Shown here: piece by piece, positions 47,517 through 55,878 of the stretch | Position numbering within the stretch: position 1 is the stretch's first letter | Layout: every line of letters starts with the position of its first letter | Assembly (NCBI RefSeq): GCF_026683955.1 | Contig: NZ_CP113343.1 | Coordinates: 930,001-994,000 of the forward strand | Length of the DNA: 64,000 bases | Direction of reading: 5' to 3' | Source of the DNA: Arthrobacter sp. MMS18-M83 | GTDB lineage: Bacteria; Actinomycetota; Actinomycetes; Actinomycetales; Micrococcaceae | Notes under the pieces: model-generated | What the model was told of the DNA's origin: nothing | The model's input: the letters and a program-made list of their open reading frames with translations, nothing else | Database searches by the model: none | Position numbers and translations under genes: made by a program

Positions 47517-48911
47517 CTACCTGGTTCCGTCATGGACATGCGCGGCGGCCGGACGGGCGGTATCCACCTCCATCCCGCACACCGGATCCACCGCCGTATC
47601 CTTGTCTGCACCCTTGCTCGCGCCGGCGGCTCCTGTTTCGGTGCCGGGCTGGTTGATGTAGTTCTCCGGGTCGTTGGTGAATTTTTCGTGGCAGCGGTCG
47701 GAGCAGAAGTAATAGGTGGCCCCGCCGTGGAGATGGGTGGCGGGGGCGTGGGCGCGTTCGACCTGCATCCCGCAGACGAGGTCCTTGGCGTATTTTTCCA
47801 TCCCGCCGAAGCGTTCCCTGTTCCGGTACAGCCAGTACACGACAGCGGCCACGATCAGAGCGGCGATGTTCAGCCAGGTGGTGTAGTTCCACTCGAAGGA
47901 GGTGTGGGCGATCTCCACCGGCCGGGCCGGGGCGGGGATCCCCAGTGCACGGAAGAGCAGGTCCACGACCAGCCCGGAAACGCTCATCACGGCCCAGAAC
48001 GAGAACAGGATCCGGACCGCGATCCGGCGGCCGTAAAACTTGCCGTAGATGATGACCAGCGGCAGGGCGATCAGGTCCGCGAACACGAACGCGACGGTGC
48101 CGCCGAAACCCAGGCCGCCCTTGAACAGGGCCGCGGCCAGGGGCACGTTCCCGATCGAGCAGACGAAGCTGATGAATGCCACGAACGGGCCCGCGATCAC
48201 GTTCTCCAGATCCGTCCAGAACCCGTGGCCGGAGAAGAAGACCACGTCGTAGGCCGAGGCCGGGACTGCGACGGCGAGGATGCCCGCGACCAGGTAGCCG
48301 ATGAGCAGTTCGCGGCGGAGCATGCTCAGATCCGAGACGGCGTACCCGGCCGCGTCGGCCCAGCCTGCCTTCGACCGCAACCGCTGCCACAGGTTTACTC
48401 CGTGACGTCCGGCCTCGTCGGATTCCCCGGAACGCCCCTTGACGGAAGCGCGGGCGTTCAACCGTTCCCTGGCCTGTTCGAGTTCGGCGGCGGGGAAGAC
48501 CCGCGGGGCGATGAGTACGAATAAGGCGATCATGATCGCCCCGCCGACGAATTCGGCCAGGGCGAACTGCCAGCCGATCAGCAGCCACAGCACGATGCCC
48601 AGTTCAACCACGAGGTTGGTGGAGGCGATCATGAACACCATTGCTGTGGTGAAGTCCGCGCCGCGTTGGAACAGCGATTTCGCCAGCGCGGTCGCCGCGT
48701 ACGAACAGCTCGACGAGGCGGCGCCGAGGAACCCGGTGCGCACCACAGTCCCGGCCCGGTGATCGCCCATGGCTTTCTGCATCTCGTGCCGGGACACAAA
48801 CGCCTGGACCGCACCCGAGAGCGTGAACCCGAGGATCAGGGCCCACAGGGTCGCCCAGAACATGAAAAATGCCTCCAGGAGGCTTTGCCCCGCTGTCTGC
48901 AGCAGCATCAT
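47517..48911 (-). CDS. YraQ-type permease with C-terminal YHS domain (second YHS cut by a stop)
   Basis: 464 residues. N-terminal permease (PF03773/YraQ type) with repeated SSSCSYAATALAKSLFQRG, STNLVVELGIVLWLLIGWQF and the second-half CSIGNVPLAAALFKGG. After a final helix (LNIAALIVAAVVYWLYRN), a YHS domain: DLVCGMQVERAHAPATHLHG...YYFCSDRCHEKF, with Cys ligands. A second YHS starts DPVCGMEVDTARPAAAHVHD, then stops at a TAG; the same frame continues SFCSHGCCDAFVSDPQAFTN. The YHS tail binds metal; the permease may export it. Overlaps the small gene upstream by four bases. Confidence 0.82.
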   Translation of the reverse strand: MMLLQTAGQSLLEAFFMFWATLWALILGFTLSGAVQAFVSRHEMQKAMGDHRAGTVVRTGFLGAASSSCSYAATALAKSLFQRGADFTTAMVFMIASTNLVVELGIVLWLLIGWQFALAEFVGGAIMIALFVLIAPRVFPAAELEQARERLNARASVKGRSGESDEAGRHGVNLWQRLRSKAGWADAAGYAVSDLSMLRRELLIGYLVAGILAVAVPASAYDVVFFSGHGFWTDLENVIAGPFVAFISFVCSIGNVPLAAALFKGGLGFGGTVAFVFADLIALPLVIIYGKFYGRRIAVRILFSFWAVMSVSGLVVDLLFRALGIPAPARPVEIAHTSFEWNYTTWLNIAALIVAAVVYWLYRNRERFGGMEKYAKDLVCGMQVERAHAPATHLHGGATYYFCSDRCHEKFTNDPENYINQPGTETGAAGASKGADKDTAVDPVCGMEVDTARPAAAHVHDGTR

Positions 48912-49213
48912 CCGCGCTTTCCTTTCCGGTCCTTGTTGCTCCGCCCGAGGCCTTCGGATTCGGCCGCAGCCCCGGAAACGGTCTGGGTTGCTTCAGTGCG
49001 GGTTCCGCTGGTTTTCCGGGCCCGTAAACGGGCCAGGGCGTGGCGGATTTCCCGGACCACGAACGCCGCCCGCCCGGCAGGTCCGGCATCACAGCCCGGG
49101 AGCCCCTCAACGATCGAACACCCCTCGCCGGCATTCCCGGCCTCAAAGGTGGAGTGCGGTGCCGGCGGGCCCGGAACGCTTGTCCCGTTCATCGTCCTTG
49201 TCTGCTTTGTCAT
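48908..49213 (-). CDS. Small hypothetical protein in permease operon
   Basis: 101 residues from ATG 49,213 (MTKQTRTMNGTSVPGPPAPH), Gly/Ser/Thr-rich with two Cys (GCSIVEGLPGCDAG) and a helix (GRAAFVVREIRHALARLRAR). Its stop overlaps the permease start. First gene after the MerR-type operator at 49,317. Function unknown; cysteines suggest metal binding. Confidence 0.5.
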   Translation of the reverse strand: MTKQTRTMNGTSVPGPPAPHSTFEAGNAGEGCSIVEGLPGCDAGPAGRAAFVVREIRHALARLRARKTSGTRTEATQTVSGAAAESEGLGRSNKDRKGKRG

Positions 49214-49316
49214 GTTCCCTTCCCTCCGGACCTCTTCCGCCCCGCAGTCTTGGCTTTCCCCGCTGACCGGACGAACGCTTGCCGTGGCGGTCGGAATCGT
49301 CCACCCCATCCTAAAA

Positions 49317-49341
49317 CCTTGCCCGGGGGTCAAAGTCAAGG
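49317..49341. promoter_or_regulatory. MerR-type operator 2 (permease operon)
   Basis: CCTTG, fifteen bases, CAAGG. On the reverse strand it gives TTGACT as a -35 and TAGGAT as a -10 about 19-20 bases apart, the lengthened spacer of MerR promoters. It differs at only three positions from operator 1 at 52,141. It overlaps the end of the P-type ATPase gene. Confidence 0.75.
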
Positions 49342-51804
49342 GGTTTTTGGTTCTCGGCCCTTCCGTGGGCCTCCCCTTCGGGCTTTGACGCTGCGGATGG
49401 CGTCGAAGAGCAGGGCGGGCCGGGTGCCGATGGAGTTCAGGAAGATTGCCGTGACGGAGGCGGCCATCGCGATCATGGCCCAGACCGGGTAGACCAGGCC
49501 CGTTGCGGCCAACGGGACGCCGATGCCGTTGAAGAGGAAGGCCAGGGCCACGTTGGCCCGGGTGCGGCGGTAGGAGGAGTCGCTGATCCGGCGGGCTTCC
49601 ATCACCCCGGCGACGTCTTCGCGCAGGAGGACGATGTCCGCGGATTCGACGGCGATGTCCGTGCCGGCTCCCGCGGCGATGCCGACGTCGGCCTGCATCA
49701 GGGCCGGTGCGTCGTTGATCCCGTCACCGACCATCGCGACCCGGGTACCTCCTGCCTGCAGTTCGCGCACGATCACGGCTTTGCCCTCGGGCCGTACCCC
49801 GGCGCGCACGTCGCTGATTCCGGTCTGTTCGGCTACGCGGCGGGCGGCTCGTTCGTTGTCCCCGGTGACCAGGACCGGTTCCAGGCCCGCGGCGCGCATC
49901 GAAGCAACTGCCGCGGCGGCGTCGGGACGGAGCCGGTCGGCCAGGGCGATCACCCCGACGGCACGCCCTTCCCGGGCAATGCCGATGACGGTGTTCCCTG
50001 CCGCTTCCCATTGATCGATCCGGTGCTCCAGGCCCGACACGTCTACGCCTTCACCGGTCAGGAAGGCCGGTGACCCGGCCAGGACCACGGCGCCGCCTAT
50101 CACGGCCCGGACCCCGGAGCCGGTGACCGATTCGAACTCCGCGGCAGGGGCCGGTGTGATGCCCCTGTCCCGGGCAACGTTGACAATGGCGCGGCCCAGG
50201 GGGTGTTCGGAGTGCTGTTCGCCCGCCGCGGCCAGCGCGAGCAGATCATCGGCGGTGCCGGTGGCCGGTTCGACGGCGGTGACGACGGGTTTGCCTTCGG
50301 TGAGGGTCCCGGTCTTGTCCAGCACGATGGTGCGGACCTGGCGGAAGGTCTGGAACGCTTCCCCGGTGCGCATCACGATCCCGTTATCCGCGGCGGTCCC
50401 GGCGCCGCGGACGATCGCCAGCGGTGCGGCGATGCCCACCGCGCAGGGGTAACCCATGACCAGCACGCTCAGGGCCGCGAACACGGCCCGGCGCACATCC
50501 GGTTCCCCGGTCAGGGCCCAGCTGCCAGCCAGCCAACCCACCAAGGCAAGGGCGGAGATGGCCAGGATCGCCGGGGTGTAGACACGCAGGATCCTGTCGA
50601 CTAGATGCAGGATCCCGGGCTTGAGGGCGCGGGCGTCCTCAACGTGGCGGATGACCTGGGCCAGGAACCCTTCGGCCCCCGTCGCGGTGACCTGAACCAA
50701 CAGGGCCCCGGTGGCATTAATAGAACCGCCGACCACCTGATCTCCGGGACCGACGTCGGCCGGGACCGGTTCACCGGTAACCAGGGACACATCCACAGCT
50801 GAGACCCCGTCCCGCACCTGCCCGTCCAGCGGGATCCGTTCCCCGGGGCGGACCCGGACCAGGTCCCCGACGTGGACTTCTTCGACCGGGACCTCGGACT
50901 CGGTCCCGTCACCGGCGAGCAGGCGGGCCAGGTCCGGCTGGAGATCCAGCAGTTTGCGCACCGACTGACTCGACCGGGTCTTGACCAGCAGCGAGAGCCA
51001 CTCGGAGAAGATGTGGTAATTCATGATCAGCACGGTCACCGCGAAAAACGCGGCGGTCGGGTAATCCGGCAACACACCGGTCAGACCGACCAGTCCGCCG
51101 GCGATCCCGGCGAACGCGCCGATCTCCAGCAGCACGTGCTGGTTCAGGATGCCCCGCCGCCCGGACTGGTAGGCCATCCGCAGGATGTGCGGGCCGATCA
51201 CGAACACCGCGGAAGCCGCCAGCACCCCGGCGGCGAAGCTGATCACCGGCTCCGCCAGCACCCCTGTTGCCCGCAGGGCCAGGGCCGCGACCCCCGGGGC
51301 GGCGACGACGGCGGCGCCGGCCAGGGCCCGGCCCCTGCCCGAGGGGCGCAGCAGCGCGTAGGAGAGCGGGACCATCAGTGCCACGACCGTGGCCGGGACC
51401 AGGACCGAGAGCACACCGGTCACGGCCGCTATCAGCCCGATCGCGGTCAAGCTTGCTGCCACCGCGGCCAGCAGCCGGAGGCCTTCCCGGACCAGGGCTG
51501 CTTCCTCTTCCTCGAAGGGGCGCAGCTTGCGCGGGTCGTAGAGTTCGTACCCGATGTCGCGCAAGGTGCCCAGGATCTGTTCCGGGCCCACCAGCGCCGG
51601 GTCGTAGTCGACCAGAGCCTGCTCGTGGGTCAGGGACACCGCGACCGTGCCGACCCCCTCCATCCGGCCCAAAGCTTTCTCGATCGTTCCCGTGCACAGC
51701 GAGCAGTGCAGACCCGCGATCCGGGCCCGGATCCGCTCATGACCGGGCTCAGCGCCCGGCTCCGAAGCCCATAACTGTGGGCTGTCCTTCGTCGCGGTGC
51801 TCAT
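49336..51804 (-). CDS. Heavy-metal P1B-type ATPase
   Basis: 822 residues; ATG 51,804 overlaps the chaperone stop (TGATG). N-terminal HMA domain with GLHCSLCTGTIEKALG (CxxC near residue 36). Eight membrane helices; ion site MGYPCAVGIAAPLA, Tyr-Pro-Cys instead of the usual Cys-Pro-Cys. Phosphorylation site DKTGTLTEG, EHPLGRAI and hinge GDGINDAPAL are intact. Exports monovalent soft metal, probably copper, though the unusual YPC leaves other metals possible. Directly coupled to a CopZ-like gene under operator 1. Confidence 0.93.
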   Translation of the reverse strand: MSTATKDSPQLWASEPGAEPGHERIRARIAGLHCSLCTGTIEKALGRMEGVGTVAVSLTHEQALVDYDPALVGPEQILGTLRDIGYELYDPRKLRPFEEEEAALVREGLRLLAAVAASLTAIGLIAAVTGVLSVLVPATVVALMVPLSYALLRPSGRGRALAGAAVVAAPGVAALALRATGVLAEPVISFAAGVLAASAVFVIGPHILRMAYQSGRRGILNQHVLLEIGAFAGIAGGLVGLTGVLPDYPTAAFFAVTVLIMNYHIFSEWLSLLVKTRSSQSVRKLLDLQPDLARLLAGDGTESEVPVEEVHVGDLVRVRPGERIPLDGQVRDGVSAVDVSLVTGEPVPADVGPGDQVVGGSINATGALLVQVTATGAEGFLAQVIRHVEDARALKPGILHLVDRILRVYTPAILAISALALVGWLAGSWALTGEPDVRRAVFAALSVLVMGYPCAVGIAAPLAIVRGAGTAADNGIVMRTGEAFQTFRQVRTIVLDKTGTLTEGKPVVTAVEPATGTADDLLALAAAGEQHSEHPLGRAIVNVARDRGITPAPAAEFESVTGSGVRAVIGGAVVLAGSPAFLTGEGVDVSGLEHRIDQWEAAGNTVIGIAREGRAVGVIALADRLRPDAAAAVASMRAAGLEPVLVTGDNERAARRVAEQTGISDVRAGVRPEGKAVIVRELQAGGTRVAMVGDGINDAPALMQADVGIAAGAGTDIAVESADIVLLREDVAGVMEARRISDSSYRRTRANVALAFLFNGIGVPLAATGLVYPVWAMIAMAASVTAIFLNSIGTRPALLFDAIRSVKARRGGPRKGREPKTP

Positions 51805-52085
51805 CACAACTCCTCTCCGGGGCCCGTGTCCGTGCCGGTTTCCGCGTCCGTCACTGTGTAACCGGCCGCAGCGATCTTCGCCGCCAACGTCTCCGGTTCC
51901 ACTCCCGGGCCGACGCGGACCCGGACCCGACCCGTGGTGTGATCGGCCGTGGCTTCCCGCACCCCCTCCACCCGGCGCAGCGTGTTGCCGATCCGGTGCT
52001 CGCACCCGGTGCACGACATGCCCTCCACCTGCAAAGTGATGACCGCCGGCCCCGGGTTCCATGTGCTCTCACTGTTGGTGCCCAT
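51804..52085 (-). CDS. CopZ-like HMA metallochaperone
   Basis: 93 residues; ATG 52,085 after GGAGAGACAGAC. Single HMA fold: ITLQVEGMSCTGCEHRIGNT (CxxC near residue 26), LRRVEGVREATADHTTGRV, and a final strand. Ends in an acidic tail. Delivers cytosolic soft metal to the coupled ATPase. Confidence 0.9.
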   Translation of the reverse strand: MGTNSESTWNPGPAVITLQVEGMSCTGCEHRIGNTLRRVEGVREATADHTTGRVRVRVGPGVEPETLAAKIAAAGYTVTDAETGTDTGPGEEL

Positions 52086-52140
52086 GTCTGTCTCTCCTGT
52101 GCCACGAGGGCTTGTTCCCTGTCGTGCAACCATGCTAAAA

Positions 52141-52165
52141 CCTTGACCGAGGGGTAAAGTCAAGG
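52141..52165. promoter_or_regulatory. MerR-type operator 1 (CopZ-ATPase operon)
   Basis: CCTTGAC, eleven bases, GTCAAGG, an almost perfect dyad. On the reverse strand TTGACT (-35) and TAGCAT (-10) flank it with 19-20 bases between. It lies between the divergent chaperone and MerR genes, so it may serve both. Nearly identical to the operator at 49,317. Confidence 0.8.
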
Positions 52166-52217
52166 GGTAGCGAAACCTGGCCGGGAACCCGGTGGGCATG
52201 GGAGGAAACAATCGAAA

Positions 52218-52640
52218 ATGAAGGTAGGAGAAGCGGCAGAAGCCGCCGGGGTAACCCCGAAAGCCGTAAGGCTCTGGGAATCAAAAGGTCTGCTGCCCCC
52301 GGCCGGAAGAACCGCCGCCGGATACAGGATCTTCACCGACGAAGACGTGCAGATCCTGCGGTTCATCCGCCAGGCCAAATCCCTGGACCTGACCCTGGAC
52401 GAAATCGGTGACGTGCTCGACCTCCAGCGCGACGGCGCCGTGACCTGCGGCCGCGTCACCGCACTGCTCGATGCCCACATCGAACGCCTCGACCGGACCA
52501 TGACCGAGCTGCGCCGGCTACGCACATCTCTGGACCGGGTCCGGCGCACCGCCAGGGAAGGACAGGCCCGCGGGGAAGAGGCAATGATCTGCCGCATCAT
52601 CGAAAGCGTTCCCTTGCCCGAGCCGGCGACAGCCGGCTGA
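52218..52640 (+). CDS. MerR-family metal-responsive regulator 2
   Basis: 140 residues. wHTH (MKVGEAAEAAGVTPKAVRLW, then GYRIFTDEDVQILRFI), coiled linker and sensor Cys in VTCGRVTALL and MICRIIE. Two-Cys pattern of CueR/HMRTR-type sensors. Divergent from the CopZ-ATPase operon with operator 1 between them, so the natural candidate to control it and operator 2. Confidence 0.88.
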   Translation: MKVGEAAEAAGVTPKAVRLWESKGLLPPAGRTAAGYRIFTDEDVQILRFIRQAKSLDLTLDEIGDVLDLQRDGAVTCGRVTALLDAHIERLDRTMTELRRLRTSLDRVRRTAREGQARGEEAMICRIIESVPLPEPATAG

Positions 52641-52836
52641 CAGACATCCCCGGCGCCAACCCTCCGGCGGCGCCGACGCCCCGCAGCATGGGAGACAGGG
52701 CACCGTGGCGAGTCGCCCCCGGACCTCGGATGCGGGCCTCACCGCCGCGCCTCGGCCCTCGGTTCTGCAACGCAGATCACAGACCAGCCCCGGTCCGCAG
52801 GCTACGTTTGGCCCAACAGGATGAAGGAGGAACACG

Positions 52837-53208
52837 ATGTCCGCCCCGCACAAGACCTATCAGGCGATCTGGAACGGCACTGTAGTCGCCGAATCGGACC
52901 GGACCGTCGAGATCGAAGGGAACCAGTACTTCCCACCCGGCTCGATCAACCCCGAGTACTTCCGCCCAAGCGGGCACACAAGCGTCTGCTTCTGGAAGGG
53001 GACCGCCAGCTACTACACGCTCGAGGTCGACGGCAGGACCAACCGCGACGCCGCCTGGTACTACCCGGCCCCGAGCCCGACGGCCCGCGAGATCAAAGAC
53101 CACATCGCCTTCTGGAAAGGCGTGCGGGTTCTCGAGACTGGAAAGCCCGAACCCGCAAACGAGACACCGGTCAGGGGCCTCGTGGCCCGGATCCTCGGCC
53201 GAACCTGA
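52837..53208 (+). CDS. DUF427 protein (second copy)
   Basis: 123 residues: VVAESDRTVEIEGNQYFPPG, VCFWKGTASYYTLEVDGR, AAWYYPAPSPTAREIKD. Same family as 45,650-45,991, with a longer C-terminus. Follows the MerR gene and precedes the disulfide oxidoreductase gene in the same direction, about 100 bases apart. Confidence 0.83.
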   Translation: MSAPHKTYQAIWNGTVVAESDRTVEIEGNQYFPPGSINPEYFRPSGHTSVCFWKGTASYYTLEVDGRTNRDAAWYYPAPSPTAREIKDHIAFWKGVRVLETGKPEPANETPVRGLVARILGRT

Positions 53209-53307
53209 GACCGGCCATGACCACCCCGGTCACTTCACGAGAAGCCCCAACCCGAAGACGGCACCCGGAGCGGCCCGTCCGCACAGCACAGGCGAGAGGA
53301 ACTGAAC

Positions 53308-54663
53308 ATGGCAGAAAAAGCTGACGTCATCGTCATCGGCATGGGACCCGGAGGAGAGGCCGCCGCAGCGCAGCTGGCCCAAGCCGGGCTGTCAGTGGTC
53401 GGGATCGAGAAGAACCTGGTCGGCGGGGAATGTCCCTACTACGGCTGCATCCCGACGAAGATGATGGTCCGCGCCGCGGATACTCTCGCCGAAGCACGCC
53501 GGGTCGCATTCTTGGCCGGGACCGCCGACGTCACGGCGGACTTCGGCCCGGTCGCTGAGAGGATCCGGGATGAGGCCACCGACAACTGGGACGACACGGT
53601 CGCCGTCGAACGCTTCGAAAAGGCAGGTGGACGCTTCGTCCGCGGGACCGCCAGGATCGCCGGCCCCAAGACGGTCAGCGTGGACGGGCGCGAATTCGAA
53701 GCCAGCAGGGCGATCGTGGTCAACACCGGAACGGAACCGGCTCTCCCGCCGATCCCCGGTCTTGCCGGCGCTCCGTTCTGGACGAACCGTGACGCCGTCG
53801 CCGCCAAAGAGGCACCCGAATCGCTGATCGTCCTGGGCGGCGGCCCGATCGGGCTCGAACTGGCCCAGGCGTTCGCGCGGTTCGGCACCCGCGTCGAGGT
53901 CCTCGAAGCCCTCGACCGCCTCCTCCCCCTCGAGGAGCCCGAAACCAGCCATCTCGTCGAAGAAGTCCTCACCTCCGAAGGGATCGTAGTCCACACCGGA
54001 ACCGCGGCCGAAACCGTCAGCCACGACGGGGCCCGGTTCACCGTCCAGGCCGGCGGATCCTTACTCACCGCCGAACGGCTGCTGGTCGCCACCGGCCGGC
54101 GCAGCGACCTCGCCGCGCTCGGGCTCGCCTCCATCGGCGTGGACACCAGCGCCCGCACCCTCGACACAGACCCGCAGCTGCGCATCGCCGAGGGCGTCTA
54201 CGCGATCGGCGACATCACCGGGCACGGCGCCTTCACCCACATGTCCATGTACCAGGCCGGGATCGCCGCCCGCCACATCCTCGGCGACACTGCCGCCAAG
54301 GCCGAATACCATGCCGTGCCCCGGGTGACCTTCACTGACCCGGAAGTCGGATCGGTCGGGCTGACCGAGCAGCAGGCCCGGGAAGAGGGCATGACCGTCG
54401 CCACCGGGATCTCGCAGATACCCGACTCGGCCCGCGGCTGGATCCACAAGGCCGGCAACCACGGAATCATCAAGCTCGTCGCCGACACCGACCGGGGCAT
54501 CCTCGTCGGCGCCACCTCAGCCGGCCCCAACGGCGGCGAGGTGCTCTCCATGCTCACCCTCGCCGTCCACGAACGCACATCCCTGAACCGGCTGCGGGAG
54601 ATGATCTACGCCTACCCCACCTTCCACCGCGCCATCGAAGACGCCCTCCGAAAGCTGACATGA
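53308..54663 (+). CDS. FAD-dependent disulfide oxidoreductase (dihydrolipoamide-dehydrogenase-like)
   Basis: 451 residues. VIVIGMGPGGEAAAAQLAQ, redox pair GGECPYYGCIPTKMM near residue 42, VLGGGPIGLELAQAFARFG, VYAIGDITGHGAFTH, and YAYPTFHRAIEDALRK with the catalytic His. No CC tail, so not MerA. Third such enzyme in this transposon after 32,958 and 35,847. Substrate unknown. Confidence 0.85.
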   Translation: MAEKADVIVIGMGPGGEAAAAQLAQAGLSVVGIEKNLVGGECPYYGCIPTKMMVRAADTLAEARRVAFLAGTADVTADFGPVAERIRDEATDNWDDTVAVERFEKAGGRFVRGTARIAGPKTVSVDGREFEASRAIVVNTGTEPALPPIPGLAGAPFWTNRDAVAAKEAPESLIVLGGGPIGLELAQAFARFGTRVEVLEALDRLLPLEEPETSHLVEEVLTSEGIVVHTGTAAETVSHDGARFTVQAGGSLLTAERLLVATGRRSDLAALGLASIGVDTSARTLDTDPQLRIAEGVYAIGDITGHGAFTHMSMYQAGIAARHILGDTAAKAEYHAVPRVTFTDPEVGSVGLTEQQAREEGMTVATGISQIPDSARGWIHKAGNHGIIKLVADTDRGILVGATSAGPNGGEVLSMLTLAVHERTSLNRLREMIYAYPTFHRAIEDALRKLT

Positions 54664-54719
54664 ACAACGAACCCGAGCTCATCGCACAGCGGCACGAGAA
54701 GCGCGAGGACACCCCGTGA
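54660..54719 (+). CDS. 19-residue ORF overlapping both neighbours
   Basis: ATG within the end of the oxidoreductase gene (ATGA), reading MNNEPELIAQRHEKREDTP, and a TGA overlapping the following GTG. Both overlaps suggest an evolved or residual coupled start; the peptide may be nothing more than a linker. Confidence 0.3.
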   Translation: MNNEPELIAQRHEKREDTP

Positions 54720-54868
54720 GCCCGCTCGCCATACCCGCGTACCTGCCCTCGCATACGGTCAACGCGATCAGAATCGGACCGCTGCCCATCCACTTCTACG
54801 CCCTGTGCATTCTCGCCGGCATCGGCGTGGCCATCTGGCTCGCGCCGTCGCGTTCACCCTCGCCATGA
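54716..54868 (+). pseudogene. lgt: Lgt N-terminal fragment
   Basis: Reads MSPLAIPAYLPSHTVNAIRI, then GPLPIHFYALCILAGIGVAI, then loses homology. It is the beginning of a second Lgt, like 37,555-38,442 (PLTIHFYALCIMAGIGLAL). The rest, including the GRWGNWFNNE signature, is deleted. Confidence 0.75.
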
Positions 54869-55034
54869 GGCGCGCCGGCCGGACACTCCCGATCCGCCCC
54901 TACAGTGCCGAAACGCCGGTGTTAGAAGACACAGGGTCCGTGTAGGGCGGCCCGGACCGCCGCCCCGACGCCGGTCCCCGCATCTCGGGATGCGCAGACA
55001 AAGTAACAAGCCTCGGAAAGGAAGGACTCAGACC

Positions 55035-55799
55035 ATGTCGATTCGAATGGAAGACGAGATACGCAAGCTCCGGGAGCAGCTGCGCTACGAACCAACCGCC
55101 AAGAGGATCCGCGCGGAAGCGGCCGGCCGTACCCTCGTGGACTCCCAGCGCGCGGTGCTCGTCTGGGAAGCACACCACGTCATCCCCGTGTACGCGGTAC
55201 CGGAGACTGACATCGCCGCCGAACTGATACCCGTCGAGGGCGCCGGTAAAGATTCGGGATCAGCATTCCGCCGCCACCCCGGCCAGGGGCAAGAGCTCAC
55301 CCTCAGGGCCCACGGACTCGAGCTGCCCGTTGCGGCCTTCAGGCCGTCCGATCCGGACCTATCCAAGTACCTGCTGCTGGACTTCGCTTCCTTCGAAAGG
55401 TGGAGGGAGGACGAGCAGGTCGTCGAAGGCCACCCCCGCGACCCGTTCCACCGCGTCGACGCCCGGGCCAGCTCGCAGGGGATCCGGGTCGAGTTCGACG
55501 GGCAGGTGCTTGCCGAGAGCACCAGTCCGGTGTTGGTTTATGAGACCATGCTGCCCGTGCGCACCTACATCCCGCGCACCGACGTCGACTTCACGCTCCT
55601 GGAGCGCTCAGAACGCCAGAGCATCTGCCCCTACAAGGGCCGCGCCTCTTACTGGTCCGTCCGCGGCGCCGGCGCCCGAGGACGGAACGTGGCCTGGAGC
55701 TACGAGAACGCCCTGCCCGACGCCAGCCAGCTCAAGGACCTGATCGCCTTCTACGACGAGCGCACCGAAATCAACGTGGAAGGCAGCCCGCCGCAGTGA
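55035..55799 (+). CDS. Double-domain DUF427 protein
   Basis: 254 residues; ATG 55,035 after GGAAAGGAAGG. First domain (residues 25-115) is diverged, second (145-250) has the family motifs RVEFDGQVLAESTSPVLVYE, SICPYKGRASYWSVRG and VAWSYENALPDASQL. Third DUF427 gene of the transposon and the only tandem one. Confidence 0.82.
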   Translation: MSIRMEDEIRKLREQLRYEPTAKRIRAEAAGRTLVDSQRAVLVWEAHHVIPVYAVPETDIAAELIPVEGAGKDSGSAFRRHPGQGQELTLRAHGLELPVAAFRPSDPDLSKYLLLDFASFERWREDEQVVEGHPRDPFHRVDARASSQGIRVEFDGQVLAESTSPVLVYETMLPVRTYIPRTDVDFTLLERSERQSICPYKGRASYWSVRGAGARGRNVAWSYENALPDASQLKDLIAFYDERTEINVEGSPPQ

Positions 55800-55878
55800 C
55801 AGACCCCCCGCTGGACATCCTCGCGCGGCCCCGGCCCGTATCACGCGATCCCAGGCCGCAGAGCCATCTGCGCCTGGG

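Noticed and set aside
47514..47519. TAG read as pyrrolysine in the YHS tail
   Set aside because: No pyl genes or PYLIS-like element seen; a single base change from TAC is simpler.
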